From Physcomitrium patens (lineage: Eukaryota; Streptophyta; Bryopsida; Funariales; Funariaceae), in the NCBI RefSeq assembly GCF_000002425.4, contig NC_037270.1, positions 2,641,680-2,705,679 on the forward strand: a stretch of DNA of 64,000 nucleotides, written 5' to 3'. Position 1 is the first letter of the stretch. Every line of letters begins with the position of its first letter. The notes beneath the pieces were generated by a model, which was not told where the DNA came from, searched no databases, and worked only from the letters and a program-made list of their open reading frames with translations. Made by a program: the position numbers and the translations under genes. Shown here piece by piece: positions 33,561-42,753 of the stretch.

Positions 33561-33779
33561 GTTGTTGAAGACCATGTATGTCAATCTATTAACCTGGGCA
33601 CCAACAAAACACCACAGCTAATTAAAATATATGTCGATATTATCGGTATAGAATTAGATGCTTGAAAACAGTTTTTTGTCTGTCACAAATCTACCTTTGC
33701 GTGGTCATATGCAGATTTGAAAGGGATTTCAGTTGACATGTGTGAGCACGAGATTATTTTGGAGGAGGGTATTATGCGA

Positions 33780-34153
33780 GTTTGTCAAAGATAATACCGG
33801 CTTAACCCGAAATATTCCTTTTTAGTGAAAGAAGAATTAGATAAACTTCTCGACTTGGGTTTTATTTATCTTGTTTGCATAGTGCATGGGTGTCACCAAT
33901 CGTGATGGTACCGAAGAAAAATGAAAAAATCAGGATATGTCAAGATTTTCGAAAGTTAAATGCGGCCACCAAGAAAGATTATTTTCCATTACCTTTCACA
34001 AACAGTATGGGTAACAGGTTGTCATTATCACCAAGTAGTAAAAGAATAGGAGTGGAGCATCAATTAAAGTCATTTTGTGGTATTGTTTTGAGTTGGTTGG
34101 AGTGCCATTTTCTTATATTTCTTGTGTTTTTGAAAGTAGTAGTTCTAGTTTAG
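33780..34153 (+). pseudogene. Truncated reverse transcriptase of T4
   Basis: SPIVMVPKKNEKIRICQDF then DYFPLPFTNSMGN, after which RT homology stops and the T2-shared tail LSLSPSSKRIGVEHQLKSF follows to 34153. There is no YxDD, RNase H or integrase. It ends 50 bp before the 3' ORF. Confidence 0.83.
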
Positions 34154-34202
34154 AGTTAATAGTGAAGAGTCGGTCACAAGTGTCGATTGAAGATATTCTA
34201 AA

Positions 34203-34412
34203 ATGGATGAGCAGCAGGAACAATTGGAACTTTGAGATGTCCAAATTTTAAAATTGGATGCTCAAGTTCGTGAAGTGGGCGAGTACAATGAAGACCTTTC
34301 AGTCCAATTGAGGAAGGAATTAATGGACAGACTAAAGGAGGAAGAAGAAGAAGATTTGCAGTTGGAACTGGAATCGGTGGAACCAATAACAGATACTGCG
34401 GCAATTGATTAA
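34203..34412 (+). pseudogene. 3' coiled-coil ORF of T4
   Basis: A 69-codon frame from ATG at 34203 to TAA at 34410-34412, with one TGA (CGA to TGA likely, as T2 has CGT/Arg). Residues include DVQILKLDAQVREVGEYNED and LKEEEEEDLQLELESVEP. It is acidic, Gln/Leu-rich and likely helical. It matches T2 19269-19470 residue by residue once the T2 frameshift is allowed for. Function unknown. Confidence 0.75.
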
Positions 34413-34505
34413 TTTGATAGGCCAAAGGGATCGCAATTCTTGGAGAGTTTTTTTAGATAATTTTTAGATAGGTATCAATTGAGTGTTTGCGAAGACGCTG
34501 CACAG

Positions 34506-34520
34506 ATAGGAGTGGGGCTA
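34506..34520 (+). promoter_or_regulatory. Polypurine tract of T4
   Basis: ATAGGAGTGGGGCTA immediately before the 3' LTR, preceded by GAAGACGCTGCACAG; the same as in T2 and T3. Confidence 0.88.
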
Positions 34521-35163
34521 TGTAGAATAGATATTAATTCGTTTTTGAAAGATATTGATAAAATATATTAATAGTCCATATAATAGGAAATTCAAGAGGA
34601 CAGATGAGTGAATTAGTTATTAAAAGTCGTTAATTACAGAATTACGATTAGAATCTGGAGAATCAGAAAAAAGTATATAGGAGTTGAAAGATTGAATGCT
34701 GAAATGATGGACAGACTAAAGGAGGAAGAAGAAGAAAGATTGAATGCTGAAATGTGATTGTAATTCAGCAGAGAGAATGAGTCTGTATTTTTATGAAACA
34801 CCGTAATATGAATGATAGTTTTGTCTGAAGAATTCGAGTGATTGGAATGAGGATAATTGTATGCTGAAAGCTATGAGGACGTAGTATTACAGTTGGAGAT
34901 TATGAAGGTGAATATATTGGTGGAAATAGCAGTTATTGGTATGACTGAATTATTGTAAGAAAGAGACCGATAAGGTGAAGGAAGAAATTATAGTTTCCTT
35001 GTGTGTTTAGATATTGGAAATAGAGATGATACATTCAGGAGGTAATTGATTGTATGACCCTAACGTGAATGCTTAAGCAACTAGTCATTTTCCGTGTTCA
35101 AATCCCTCTATATGGATTTATTTCCATTAGATTAATTTGGAATAAATAAAACGAACGATCATA
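34521..35163 (+). repeat. 3' LTR of T4, rearranged
   Basis: Starts TGTAGAATAGATATTAA and ends ACGATCATA. Compared with the 5' LTR it lacks about 200 bp (equivalent of 30008-30209, including the AAGCTTGGTGC core). At that point it holds about 30 bp copied from the 3' ORF (34706-34736 equals 34322-34352), flanked by a repeated AAAGATTGAATGCTGAAAT. Confidence 0.9.
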
Positions 35164-35168
35164 TCTTT

Positions 35169-35766
35169 GTTGCATTTGTAAGATTTTTTACTGGCTCCTA
35201 TGTGCATTCACTAATATCATATCTGTGCCAATGGACAAGATATTCCATTTTATTTTGGTATCGTCTTGAATCTAAGACTTCTTCCACTTCAAACACTTCT
35301 TTATTGTCCACTTTTATAGTAGGAGGTGGAGCTTGTCTTCTTCTTGGTATGTCCACCTTCTTGTATGGTTCAAGAAGAGACATGTCAAATATTTGATGGA
35401 TTTTTATTGACTCCGATAGGTGTCAACGATATGCAACTGGATTGATTTATGCAAAAATAGAAAATAGTCTAAGCCTTCGATAGTCCAACTTGTCACAAAG
35501 ACGAGTGGTCTTGATATTGCAATGAAGTAATCATACCTTATCATCCATGTGGAATTGTGGTTGTTCCTTTCGATAGACATCCGCATTGACCTTTTATTTT
35601 TTTTGAGCTTCTTTTAACTACGCCTTCATCATTGCATATAGCTCTAACAAATAAATTGCCAAATCTTTTGTAGCAAGATTATCAACTTTTAAAAAATCAA
35701 AAGTATCAAGTCATAGATCATAACCATAATTGACAAAGAAAGGTATTTTTTTTGTAGAAGAATGTA
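35169..35766 (-). pseudogene. Integrase end and chromodomain of S3
   Basis: Minus-strand frame 35198-35383 reads SLLEPYKKVDIPRRRQAPPP, then EVEEVLDSRRYQNKMEYLVHW, and continues past a stop to EPVKNLTNATK: a chromodomain of the Tcn1/Tf1 type, expected to bind modified histone tails and guide integration. Positions 35384-35766 hold the preceding integrase C-terminal part with many stops. It is separated from the integrase core by G4 and cut after the chromodomain by T4. Confidence 0.83.
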
Positions 35767-35770
35767 CCGT
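35767..35770. other. Target site duplication of G4 (left copy)
   Basis: ccgt before the G4 LTR; ccat at 47837-47840 after it. A 4-bp duplication with one G-to-A change in the CG. Confidence 0.75.
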
Positions 35771-36820
35771 TGTCATGTTGTAACATGACTATATGATGAA
35801 AGATGATAACATGACTATATGATGAAAGATGATAAAAAATAGGTCGATCTAACAGTTGAATTGAGGAATATTGAGGTTTAAGTAGGTCAAGGTCTCAAAA
35901 AGTAGAGTTTTAGGTCTAGTGGGGGTTTTTAAGATTTCTTACAATCTACTAATTATATTGGAGTGAAACTTATGTAAGAAGATATTAGACTTGATTTTCT
36001 ATGTGTATAAAAAGTTTGAGATCAATCGAACAATGTAAAGAAGAGATATTGGCTCTGGAAGATTGGCATCAAGATTGGAGAAGGAGGCTGGCTAATACTT
36101 GAGCACATTTTTGAGGTTATCGTTAATTTGGTAACTCCGATCCTTTTTAATTTTTTTGTGATTATTTTTAATTTATTCTTTTAGAAGTATGCAAAATTTG
36201 AGTCAAGATCAACGGTTTATTTATTAGTTATTGAAGTTTAAATCTATTATAGGGATTACTAGGATTTGGTTTAGAGTTTAGGATTTTTATTAGGATTTGA
36301 TTTAGAGTTTGGTTAGGATTTGATTAGGATTTGGTTTAGGATTTAAGATTTGGATTAGGATTTGGTTAGGATTTGATTTAGAGTTTAGGGTTTAGTTAGG
36401 ATTTGGTTTAGGATTTGGTTAGGGTTTGATTTAAGATTCGATTGAGGTTTGGTTTAAGGTTTGTTTAGGATTTGATTTAGGATTTAGGATTTTATTAGGA
36501 TTTAAGATTCAATTAGTTTTGGCCTAAAATTTGAATAAAATTCAATGAAATTTTAATTAGAATTAAATTAAGATTGAATTGAGATGTTTTTGAGTGATAT
36601 TTGTAATCCTTCTAATATTTCTTTAAGAATTCTTATTGTTTGTTTGAAATTTCTTTGAGATTTTTTTGAATTTGATTATGCTTGTTTAGCATTATTATGG
36701 TCTAATTAGAGGATTTTTAGTACTTTATTAGAATTAAGATTTTGTTATTGCAATTACTATTCTTCCTTCTACAGCTAGGTGTTTGGAGCATTCTTAAGTA
36801 AGACTTCATGTATTACAACA
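35771..36820 (+). repeat. 5' LTR of G4
   Basis: Begins TGTCATGTTGTAACATG and ends TTCATGTATTACAACA. Near its start a unit of about 25 bp (ACATGACTATATGATGAAAG...) is duplicated. Positions 36240-36510 are dense in TTAGGATTTGG/TTTAGGATT units with one TTTAGGGTTTAG at 36384-36395, resembling decayed plant telomere repeat. Confidence 0.85.
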
Positions 36821-36824
36821 TATT

Positions 36825-36842
36825 TGGTGAACTCGACGTGAA
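36825..36842 (+). promoter_or_regulatory. Primer binding site of G4
   Basis: TGGTGAACTCGACGTGAA, four bases after the LTR; differs from the G2 site by one C-to-T change. Confidence 0.82.
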
Positions 36843-37199
36843 ATACTTGAGGTGGAAGGAATTTAGTTTTTTTGGATTATTTGAATTTTGGAGAAGAAAT
36901 ACAAGAAAGTTAGAAGAAGAGCTTTGGGTGATATGTAAATTGAAGCTTTTGAATTTTTTGAGTTTTGGAGACTATCTTAATATAAAATGATAATATTTGG
37001 ATTATTATGGAGTATTATAAGGCTTTATAGATATGTTGGAGTATTTTGAAGTATCATAAGGTATTTATTGGAATCTTCTAAGGAATATTTTTGATCATTG
37101 TAGAATAAAATAGAAGATGTATCATCAAGGTTTTTGGATAGGTCGAATATTATAGATGGGTCAAATATTAGTGAGTTTTTTAAGGCTTTCTATATATTC

Positions 37200-38466
37200 A
37201 TGGAGGAGCAACAAAGAATGCAAGCAATTAAAAAAGATATCACAAAGACATTGCAAGGAGTCATCAACAAATTTGGGAGATTGGAAGGATGTAACATCAT
37301 TAAGTTTTTGTAAGTTTATACATGTGAGATGGAGACATGCCAAATCCTTGAGGCAAAGATGATTTGAAGCTTACATTTGGCTATTGAACCTAGATTTTAT
37401 AAACAAGTGAAGCAATTGCTTGAAGGAGGTATAGAAATATGGTCAAAATTTCAAGAACTTTTGAAGAAAGAATTTATTGATGGAAATGAGAATAAGATTA
37501 CCAAGCGAAAGTTTTTGGATTGAATAAAGTTGCAATCAAGCAAGCATATGGATCTTTATGAATTCTTAGAAGAATTTGATAGGAGATTTTATCAACTCTC
37601 ATCCTTGGAGAGACAATCATTAGGTGCTTTACAGGTAGATTTGTTTTTACATGGTCTTGATGATGCCTTGGGAGATGAGGTTTTCATGCTTCTTGAAGAT
37701 GAGTCTACGGAGAGTGATTATACTAATAATTGAGAGAAGTTGAAGGAAGTAGTGGTTGTTTTAGCAAGGCAACAAGAAGCAAAAGCTAAAGAAGTTTCAA
37801 TATGGCCTAAGAAATCTTCTATTTTGGCTTCTATATCATCTTTATCAATGCAAGAGACTAATCTTAAAAAAAGAGAAATGGAAGAGTAAGTAGGAGATTT
37901 TAATGGAAAAGCCAATTCTTTACAAATGAAAGAAATTGCATCTTATACCGAAGATGGTGAAAGAGAGAACGAACTCTTTTTTCAAACTATTACTATAAAA
38001 GGTCAAGATATGCAAAATTTTGAAGACAATATGGAGCTCAAGGATTTGGAAACTAATAGCAATGCGATTGGAAGCTATGGCTATTCTATATTAAATAAGT
38101 TTGTACAAATTAGTGATGGCAATTTGGATAGTAAATCTCTTGGTGATAAAAAGATATTTTTTATATTTGAAAGAAGTCACGATGTTTTGCTTAATACTTT
38201 GGATTATATTAAAGAATTTAAGATTAAACCTTTACAAAAAATGAATTATGGATCTATTAAAGGTTATAATGATGAAGATTGTATAAATTCACAATATTGT
38301 GATGTGAGAAGTGGTGGAATTATGCATGGATATGATAATGAAAGTCAAATTACATATGGCTATAAGACCACATATGAGTTGGGTGAAAGAAGTTATGAAT
38401 TTTCACATGATTTTTATAAAGAGGATTATGAGATTGTACAAGGTTATGATACTAAATGTGGTTGTG
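37200..38466 (+). pseudogene. gag fused to Tyr/Asp-rich unknown region (G4), first part
   Basis: One reading frame from ATG at 37200 with four or five stops. Residues to about 37800 are G-family Gag: FLEEFDRRFYQLSSLERQSL and VDLFLHGLDDALGDEVFMLL match the G2 Gag core. From 37926 the frame is fully open for 180 codons and unlike any retroelement protein I know: rich in Tyr, Asp, Glu, Asn, with phrases such as GYDNESQITYGYKTTYE and YKEDYEIVQGYD. It is cut at 38466 by S4 and resumes at 47075. No catalytic motif seen. Confidence 0.7.
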
Positions 38467-38505
38467 TATTAGGGACATAGTCCTTAGAACCTTCTAGAGA
38501 CAAGT

Positions 38506-38552
38506 TTCTAGAACCTTCTAGAAGTAAGTCTTTGGAACCTTCTAGAAGCTTC
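38506..38552 (+). promoter_or_regulatory. Heat shock elements in the S4 5' LTR
   Basis: TTCtaGAAccTTCtaGAA at 38506-38523 and GAAccTTCtaGAAgcTTC at 38535-38552 are each four alternating TTC/GAA units with exact 2-nt spacing, the binding pattern of trimeric heat shock factor. Further three-unit arrays occur at about 38636-38648 and 38660-38673. They lie 50-210 bp upstream of the TATA box. Confidence 0.82.
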
Positions 38553-38718
38553 TTAGTTGATAGAAGATGTTAGAAACATAGTCCTTAAAACCTTCTAGAG
38601 ACAAGTTTCTAAAACCTTCTAGAAGCAAGTCTCTAGAATCTTCTAGAAGCAAGTCTCTAGAATCTTCTAGAAGCTTTCTAGTTGATAGAAATTTCTTGAG
38701 AAGCTTCTTAAATAGGAA

Positions 38719-38761
38719 TATATATTGGAATCGAGGCTGAAGAGTTTTTCAGTCTCGACAA
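38719..38761 (+). promoter_or_regulatory. TATA box and predicted transcript start of S4
   Basis: TATATATT at 38719-38726; predicted start at the A of C|AGTCTCGACAA (38751-38761), 32 nt after the first T of the TATA box. The same spacing (31-32 nt) is found in S2, S3, S5 and the S4 3' LTR. Confidence 0.75.
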
Positions 38762-38889
38762 CAAATCTCTTGGAGCTCTAGCTCACGTCTCTAGTGTTGT
38801 TCTTGTTTCATCTGATTAATCTAATTCTTGCCAGTTCTTCTTAAACTTCTTGTTAGATCTCGAGTCTATATTTCTGTGTCCATGACAGT

Positions 38890-38900
38890 TTGTCGAGACT
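38890..38900 (+). promoter_or_regulatory. Putative self-priming site of S4
   Basis: TTGTCGAGACT, 2 nt after the LTR, is the exact reverse complement of the 11 nt at the predicted transcript start (38751-38761). This is the Tf1 arrangement, where the mRNA 5' end folds back to prime reverse transcription. Confidence 0.78.
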
Positions 38901-39529
38901 TCACTCACCTCAAATATCAGAGCTAGTTTCTTCCTTATTAGAGTATGGATTACTCCTCTGCTTGGAAGTATACTAGCATTTTAGAGGTTGCGGACTACCC
39001 TCCTCTAAACTGATACTTCTTTTGTTACAATATTGGAGTCTTATTCTTCTTGGAGAGAGTGGATTACCCCTTTTCTTGAAGCTCTTAAGGCATTTTAGAG
39101 GTTGCGGAGTACCCTCCTCTAAACCAATATTGTCTTTTTGTAGAGTCATTTCTGTCCTTCTCTTAGAATGGCCGGAGGCCAAGACATTAATACAAAGAAA
39201 AGTTCGGAGTCCAAGTTGGATGCTATCATGAATGCCCCGCTATATTATCGTAAAGAACTGCAGAGATTGAAGGAGTCGTGGCAAGGCTTTATAATGATGG
39301 AGCATCTGGGATGGCACAATCTAGGTTGCACTAGCCTCAAACTTCTGTACTTGGAGAAGCAACTTTGCCTCAAGTTCGACAAGCATCGCTGGTTCTATAA
39401 CATAAGGAGCCCTGAGTTAGCCTTCCGAACAAGTTCGATGGTACGCGTTCCAAATTTCGAGGATTCGTCAATCAAATCAGGTTGATAACAGTTTTACAGC
39501 CCGAACGCTATCCAATGGAGTAGTCACGT

Positions 39530-41994
39530 TATCGTATTACGTGCTTTCTTGCTCGAGAACGCACCTATGTCGTATTATAACACGAGTATACCGTGAAAAT
39601 ATAAAAAAAGGAGACTTTTATTAATGTTCAGTTACCTCGAATATTGGGAGCAACGACCAATTCCAGTGCAAATACTAGGAGGCCAAGTTCAGTCACTCCG
39701 TTATAGTCAGCCAGGGCATACTGAAATGCTCCGTTCGATTCCAATAACGGGAGTCAGCAAAAAAGGGAAAGGACCAATTCAACGATGGGTGAGCGTGGTT
39801 CGTAGAGCCAATTGGATCCAATTTCAAACATCCAATCCAGGTCCTCTTATCCAATATGAGACCTGAATTGGTCGAACAATCCAATGCAGTTTAATTACGG
39901 GAAAATCCAGGTCTTACTATGGGCCTTAGCCAATCTGACGCGAAGGACCAATTTGATCCAATTATGGGTACATCCGGGTCTTACTATTGGACTCTTAGCC
40001 AATACGAGACCTGAATTGGTCGGGTGATTCAATGTGGTCCCGATTACGGGGCTCCAATTCCGTTTCAGGTTATTTTGTCCTTTGTGCCGTTCCAAAAACG
40101 TCCTTTTGATAAAAGGATCTCTTAAAGGTAAAAACGGAGGAGAAAGCTCTGACGACGAGAGCCAATTTTGGATCCAAGCTCTGATGGCGGGAGCCAATTT
40201 CGGATACAAGACGGAAGATTGAAGAAATTCAGAGGATAAGGTTTAGGGGGGAGTTTTTTTTGAGGGGTTGAGAAGGATCAGAGAGGAGTTTCATGCTTAG
40301 GAGGAAAAAAAGAGAGAGAATTGGATTTTTTCTTCATAGGATTTTGGGAAGACAGAGGCAATCATTGTTGAATAGTCGAAGTGTTGTAATAATGAATCAG
40401 GATTTTTAATAAAGTGGGTTTGATTACTCTTGACTGTTTTGTAAAATCGAGTTACGTCTGTGACAAAGAATTAAAAGGGTGTCTATAGGATTGAGTATGC
40501 GGAGTGAATGAAATTTATCGGGTTAATCTAATAAGACAGTCAATGGATACAAGATCGTGAGTACAAAGCGGTATCAAAGATTAGCAGTTTGAGTTGTTCG
40601 GGGTTCTCTGTAACATTTGGAGACCTACCGGCTGGGGCAAAGAAGACTTCGGCGAGCAGTCGAAGTGCATCCATATAGATTTACGATGTATTCTTGCAGT
40701 CATTTATATTCCAACAGTCAAAAACTGATAGATTGCTTGAATATTGGTGAATCTCCATACTACCTTTTACAGCCAGACGCCTGGCGTATTTTTGAGCAGA
40801 AAAGCACGTAATATGACACCGAGCGTCTGGCTGTAGAAGGTAGTATGGAGATTTGCTAATATTCAAGCAATCTATCAGTTTTTTATTGTTGGAATATAAA
40901 CGATTGCAAGAATATACCATAAATCTATACGGATGTCCTTCGAGTGCTCGCCAAAGTCTTTTTTGTCCCAGCCGGTAAGTCTCTTGACGTTATAGAGAAC
41001 CTCGAACAATCCAATCTGCTAATCTTCGATACCGCTTTATACTCACGACCTTGTATCCACTGACTGTCTTGTTAGATTAATCCAATAAATTTCATTCACT
41101 CCACATACTCAATCCTATAGACACCCTTTTAATTCTTTAATCACAGACGTAACTTCAATTTCACAAAACAATCAAGAGTAATCACACCCACTTCATTAAA
41201 ACACCGATTCACTAATACAGCATTGACTTCAGCAACGATTGCCTCAGTCTTCTCAAAATCCTATGAAAAAAAACCCCAATTCTCTGACTTTTTTCCCTGC
41301 CCGAAGCATGAAGCTAGCTCTTCGCCTCTTCAAACCCTTTATTCTCTCCCCTTCATTTCTTAACCTATCCTCTTCTTTAACTCTAATTCTCCCCTCTTTC
41401 AAATCTTAGCCTCTAAATTTCTTTAATCTTCTGTCTTGGATCCTGAATTGGCTCCGCCGTTAGAGTTTTTTTTTTTCTTTCTGTTTTTACCTTTAAGAGA
41501 TCCTTTTATCGAAAGGACGTTCCCGGAACGACACAAAGGACGGAACAAGCTGAAACGAAATTGGAACCGCGTAATCGGCACCACATTGAGTCGCTCGACG
41601 AATTCAAGTCTCATATTGACTAAGAGGCCCGTAGTAAGACCTGGATGTTCCCGTAATTGGACCGCATTGGATTGCCCAACCAAGTCAGGTCTCATATTGG
41701 GTAAGAGGCCCGTAATAGGACCTGGATTGGATGTCTTGAAATTGGATCCAATTAGCTCTTCGAACCAGGCTCATCTATTGTTGAATTGGTCCTTTCTCTT
41801 TCTGTTGACTCTCGCTATTGGAATCAAACGGAGCATTTTAGTATACCCCGGCTGACTGTAACGGGGTGACTCAACCTGGTGTCTCAGTATTTGCACTAAA
41901 ATTGGTGGTTGCTCCTAATATTCGAGATAACTGAACATTAATAAAAGTCTCCTTTCTTTATATTTTCATGGTATACTCGTGTTACAACACGACA
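39530..41994 (-). mobile_element. G5: solo LTR of family G, split by G6
   Basis: LTR from TATCGTATTACGTGC (39530) to TTACAACACGACA (41994), same orientation as the G2 LTRs. Flanked by acgt at 39526-39529 and 41995-41998; removal restores the S4 gag frame. No internal region is present, so it is a solo LTR left by recombination. G6 sits 38 bp from its left end. Confidence 0.9.
39568..40818 (+). mobile_element. G6: inverted solo LTR inside G5
   Basis: Starts TGTCGTATTATAACACGAG and ends GCACGTAATATGACA: a G LTR in the opposite orientation, 1251 bp. Flanks ccta (39564-39567) and ccga (40819-40822) are a probable 4-bp duplication. With the rest of G5 (40819-41994) it forms a long inverted repeat with a short spacer. 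Confidence 0.87.
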
Positions 41995-42753
41995 ACGTGT
42001 TGGGCTTGTTGGAACCTTACTTACAAGGCAAGCTCTATCAAGGTTTGCTCCTTTATTTGAAAAATAATTGTCCATACTAAACAACTTTGAAACCTTTTTG
42101 GAGGCATTTGCGGAAGCATTTGGTGAACACGACAAGGTTCGATGGGCTACAACAAAGATCCGGGCACTACGACAAGGGATGCGCTCTACATCAGTCTATG
42201 CATTAGACTTCAAGCAATTAGTATGTGACATCAATTGGGATGAAGAAGCGTTGATGAGTCAATACTATTGGAGTTTAAGGGATGATGTGAAGGATTTGTT
42301 GTTAACTCTTCTTGATCCGCAAATGCTCAACAAAACTATTAGCCAAGCTGTGAAGTGCAATAATTGCCTATTCCAATGCCGCCAAGACCAACATTTAAGA
42401 CAACATATGATTCGCCACGCTCTAACTATGTCAACAAGCAGTGTGAATTCACATTCAAAGGTAGAAGACATGCAAATTGATGCGGTACGTGTCAAATCCC
42501 TTACTCTAGAAAAAAAAAAACGACGCACAGAGGAAGGTCTATGCTTATATTGCGGTAAAGAAGGCTACAAAGTTGGAAACTGTCCCAAGAAGCAAAATCG
42601 ACATATTGTCAGGACTAGAGGCGCGTTTGTTCAGGAAAATGAGGATGCCCAGCCACAATAGAAATCATACGGCTGAACAGTGAAATATCGCAATAATAAC
42701 CAGGTTCCTTTCTTTCCGCTCAACCTGCCTTTTGCTTTACAATCCCTTTGCTT

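Larger units (their letters stand above)
29851..35163 (+). mobile_element. T4: Tat-like non-autonomous element
   Basis: Plus-strand, 5.3 kb: 5' LTR, clear tRNA-Asp primer site, gag, protease, truncated RT, 3' coiled-coil ORF, polypurine tract and a rearranged 3' LTR. It inserted between the chromodomain and the 3' ORF of S3. It shares the RT truncation point with T2, so both derive from one shortened master copy. Confidence 0.93.
38467..38887 (+). repeat. 5' LTR of S4
   Basis: Starts TATTAGGGACATAG (TG to TA) and ends TGTCCATGACA. The U3 part is two diverged tandem copies of a unit of about 110 bp rich in CTTCTAGAAG. TATATATT is at 38719-38726. Confidence 0.92.
39168..42661 (+). pseudogene. 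gag: gag of S4, split by G5/G6
   Basis: ATG at 39168 (MAGGQDINTKKSSESKLDAI). Before the insertion it reaches KFDGTRSKFRGFVNQIR (frame change near 39420). After 41998 it continues LVGTLLTRQALSRFA, then NFETFLEAFAEAFGEHDKVR and DINWDEEALMSQYYWSLRDD. The zinc knuckle CLYCGKEGYKVGNC near 42542-42583 has Tyr in place of His, a C-to-T change. The frame ends at 42661. The Gag type is that of Tf1/sushi-like chromoviruses. Confidence 0.88.

Noticed and set aside
37926-38480. Possible host gene
   Set aside because: It is in frame with a G-type Gag and flanked by matching LTRs and a 4-bp duplication, so I treat it as element cargo. Capture from a host gene remains possible.
38915-38923. TATCAGAGC, resembling a tRNA-iMet primer site, 27 nt after the S4 LTR; similar in S2, S3 and S5
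   Set aside because: It is conserved but not next to the LTR and lacks the leading TGG. The 11-nt self-complementary site is at the right position. I keep tRNA-iMet priming as an alternative to be tested, not as the call.
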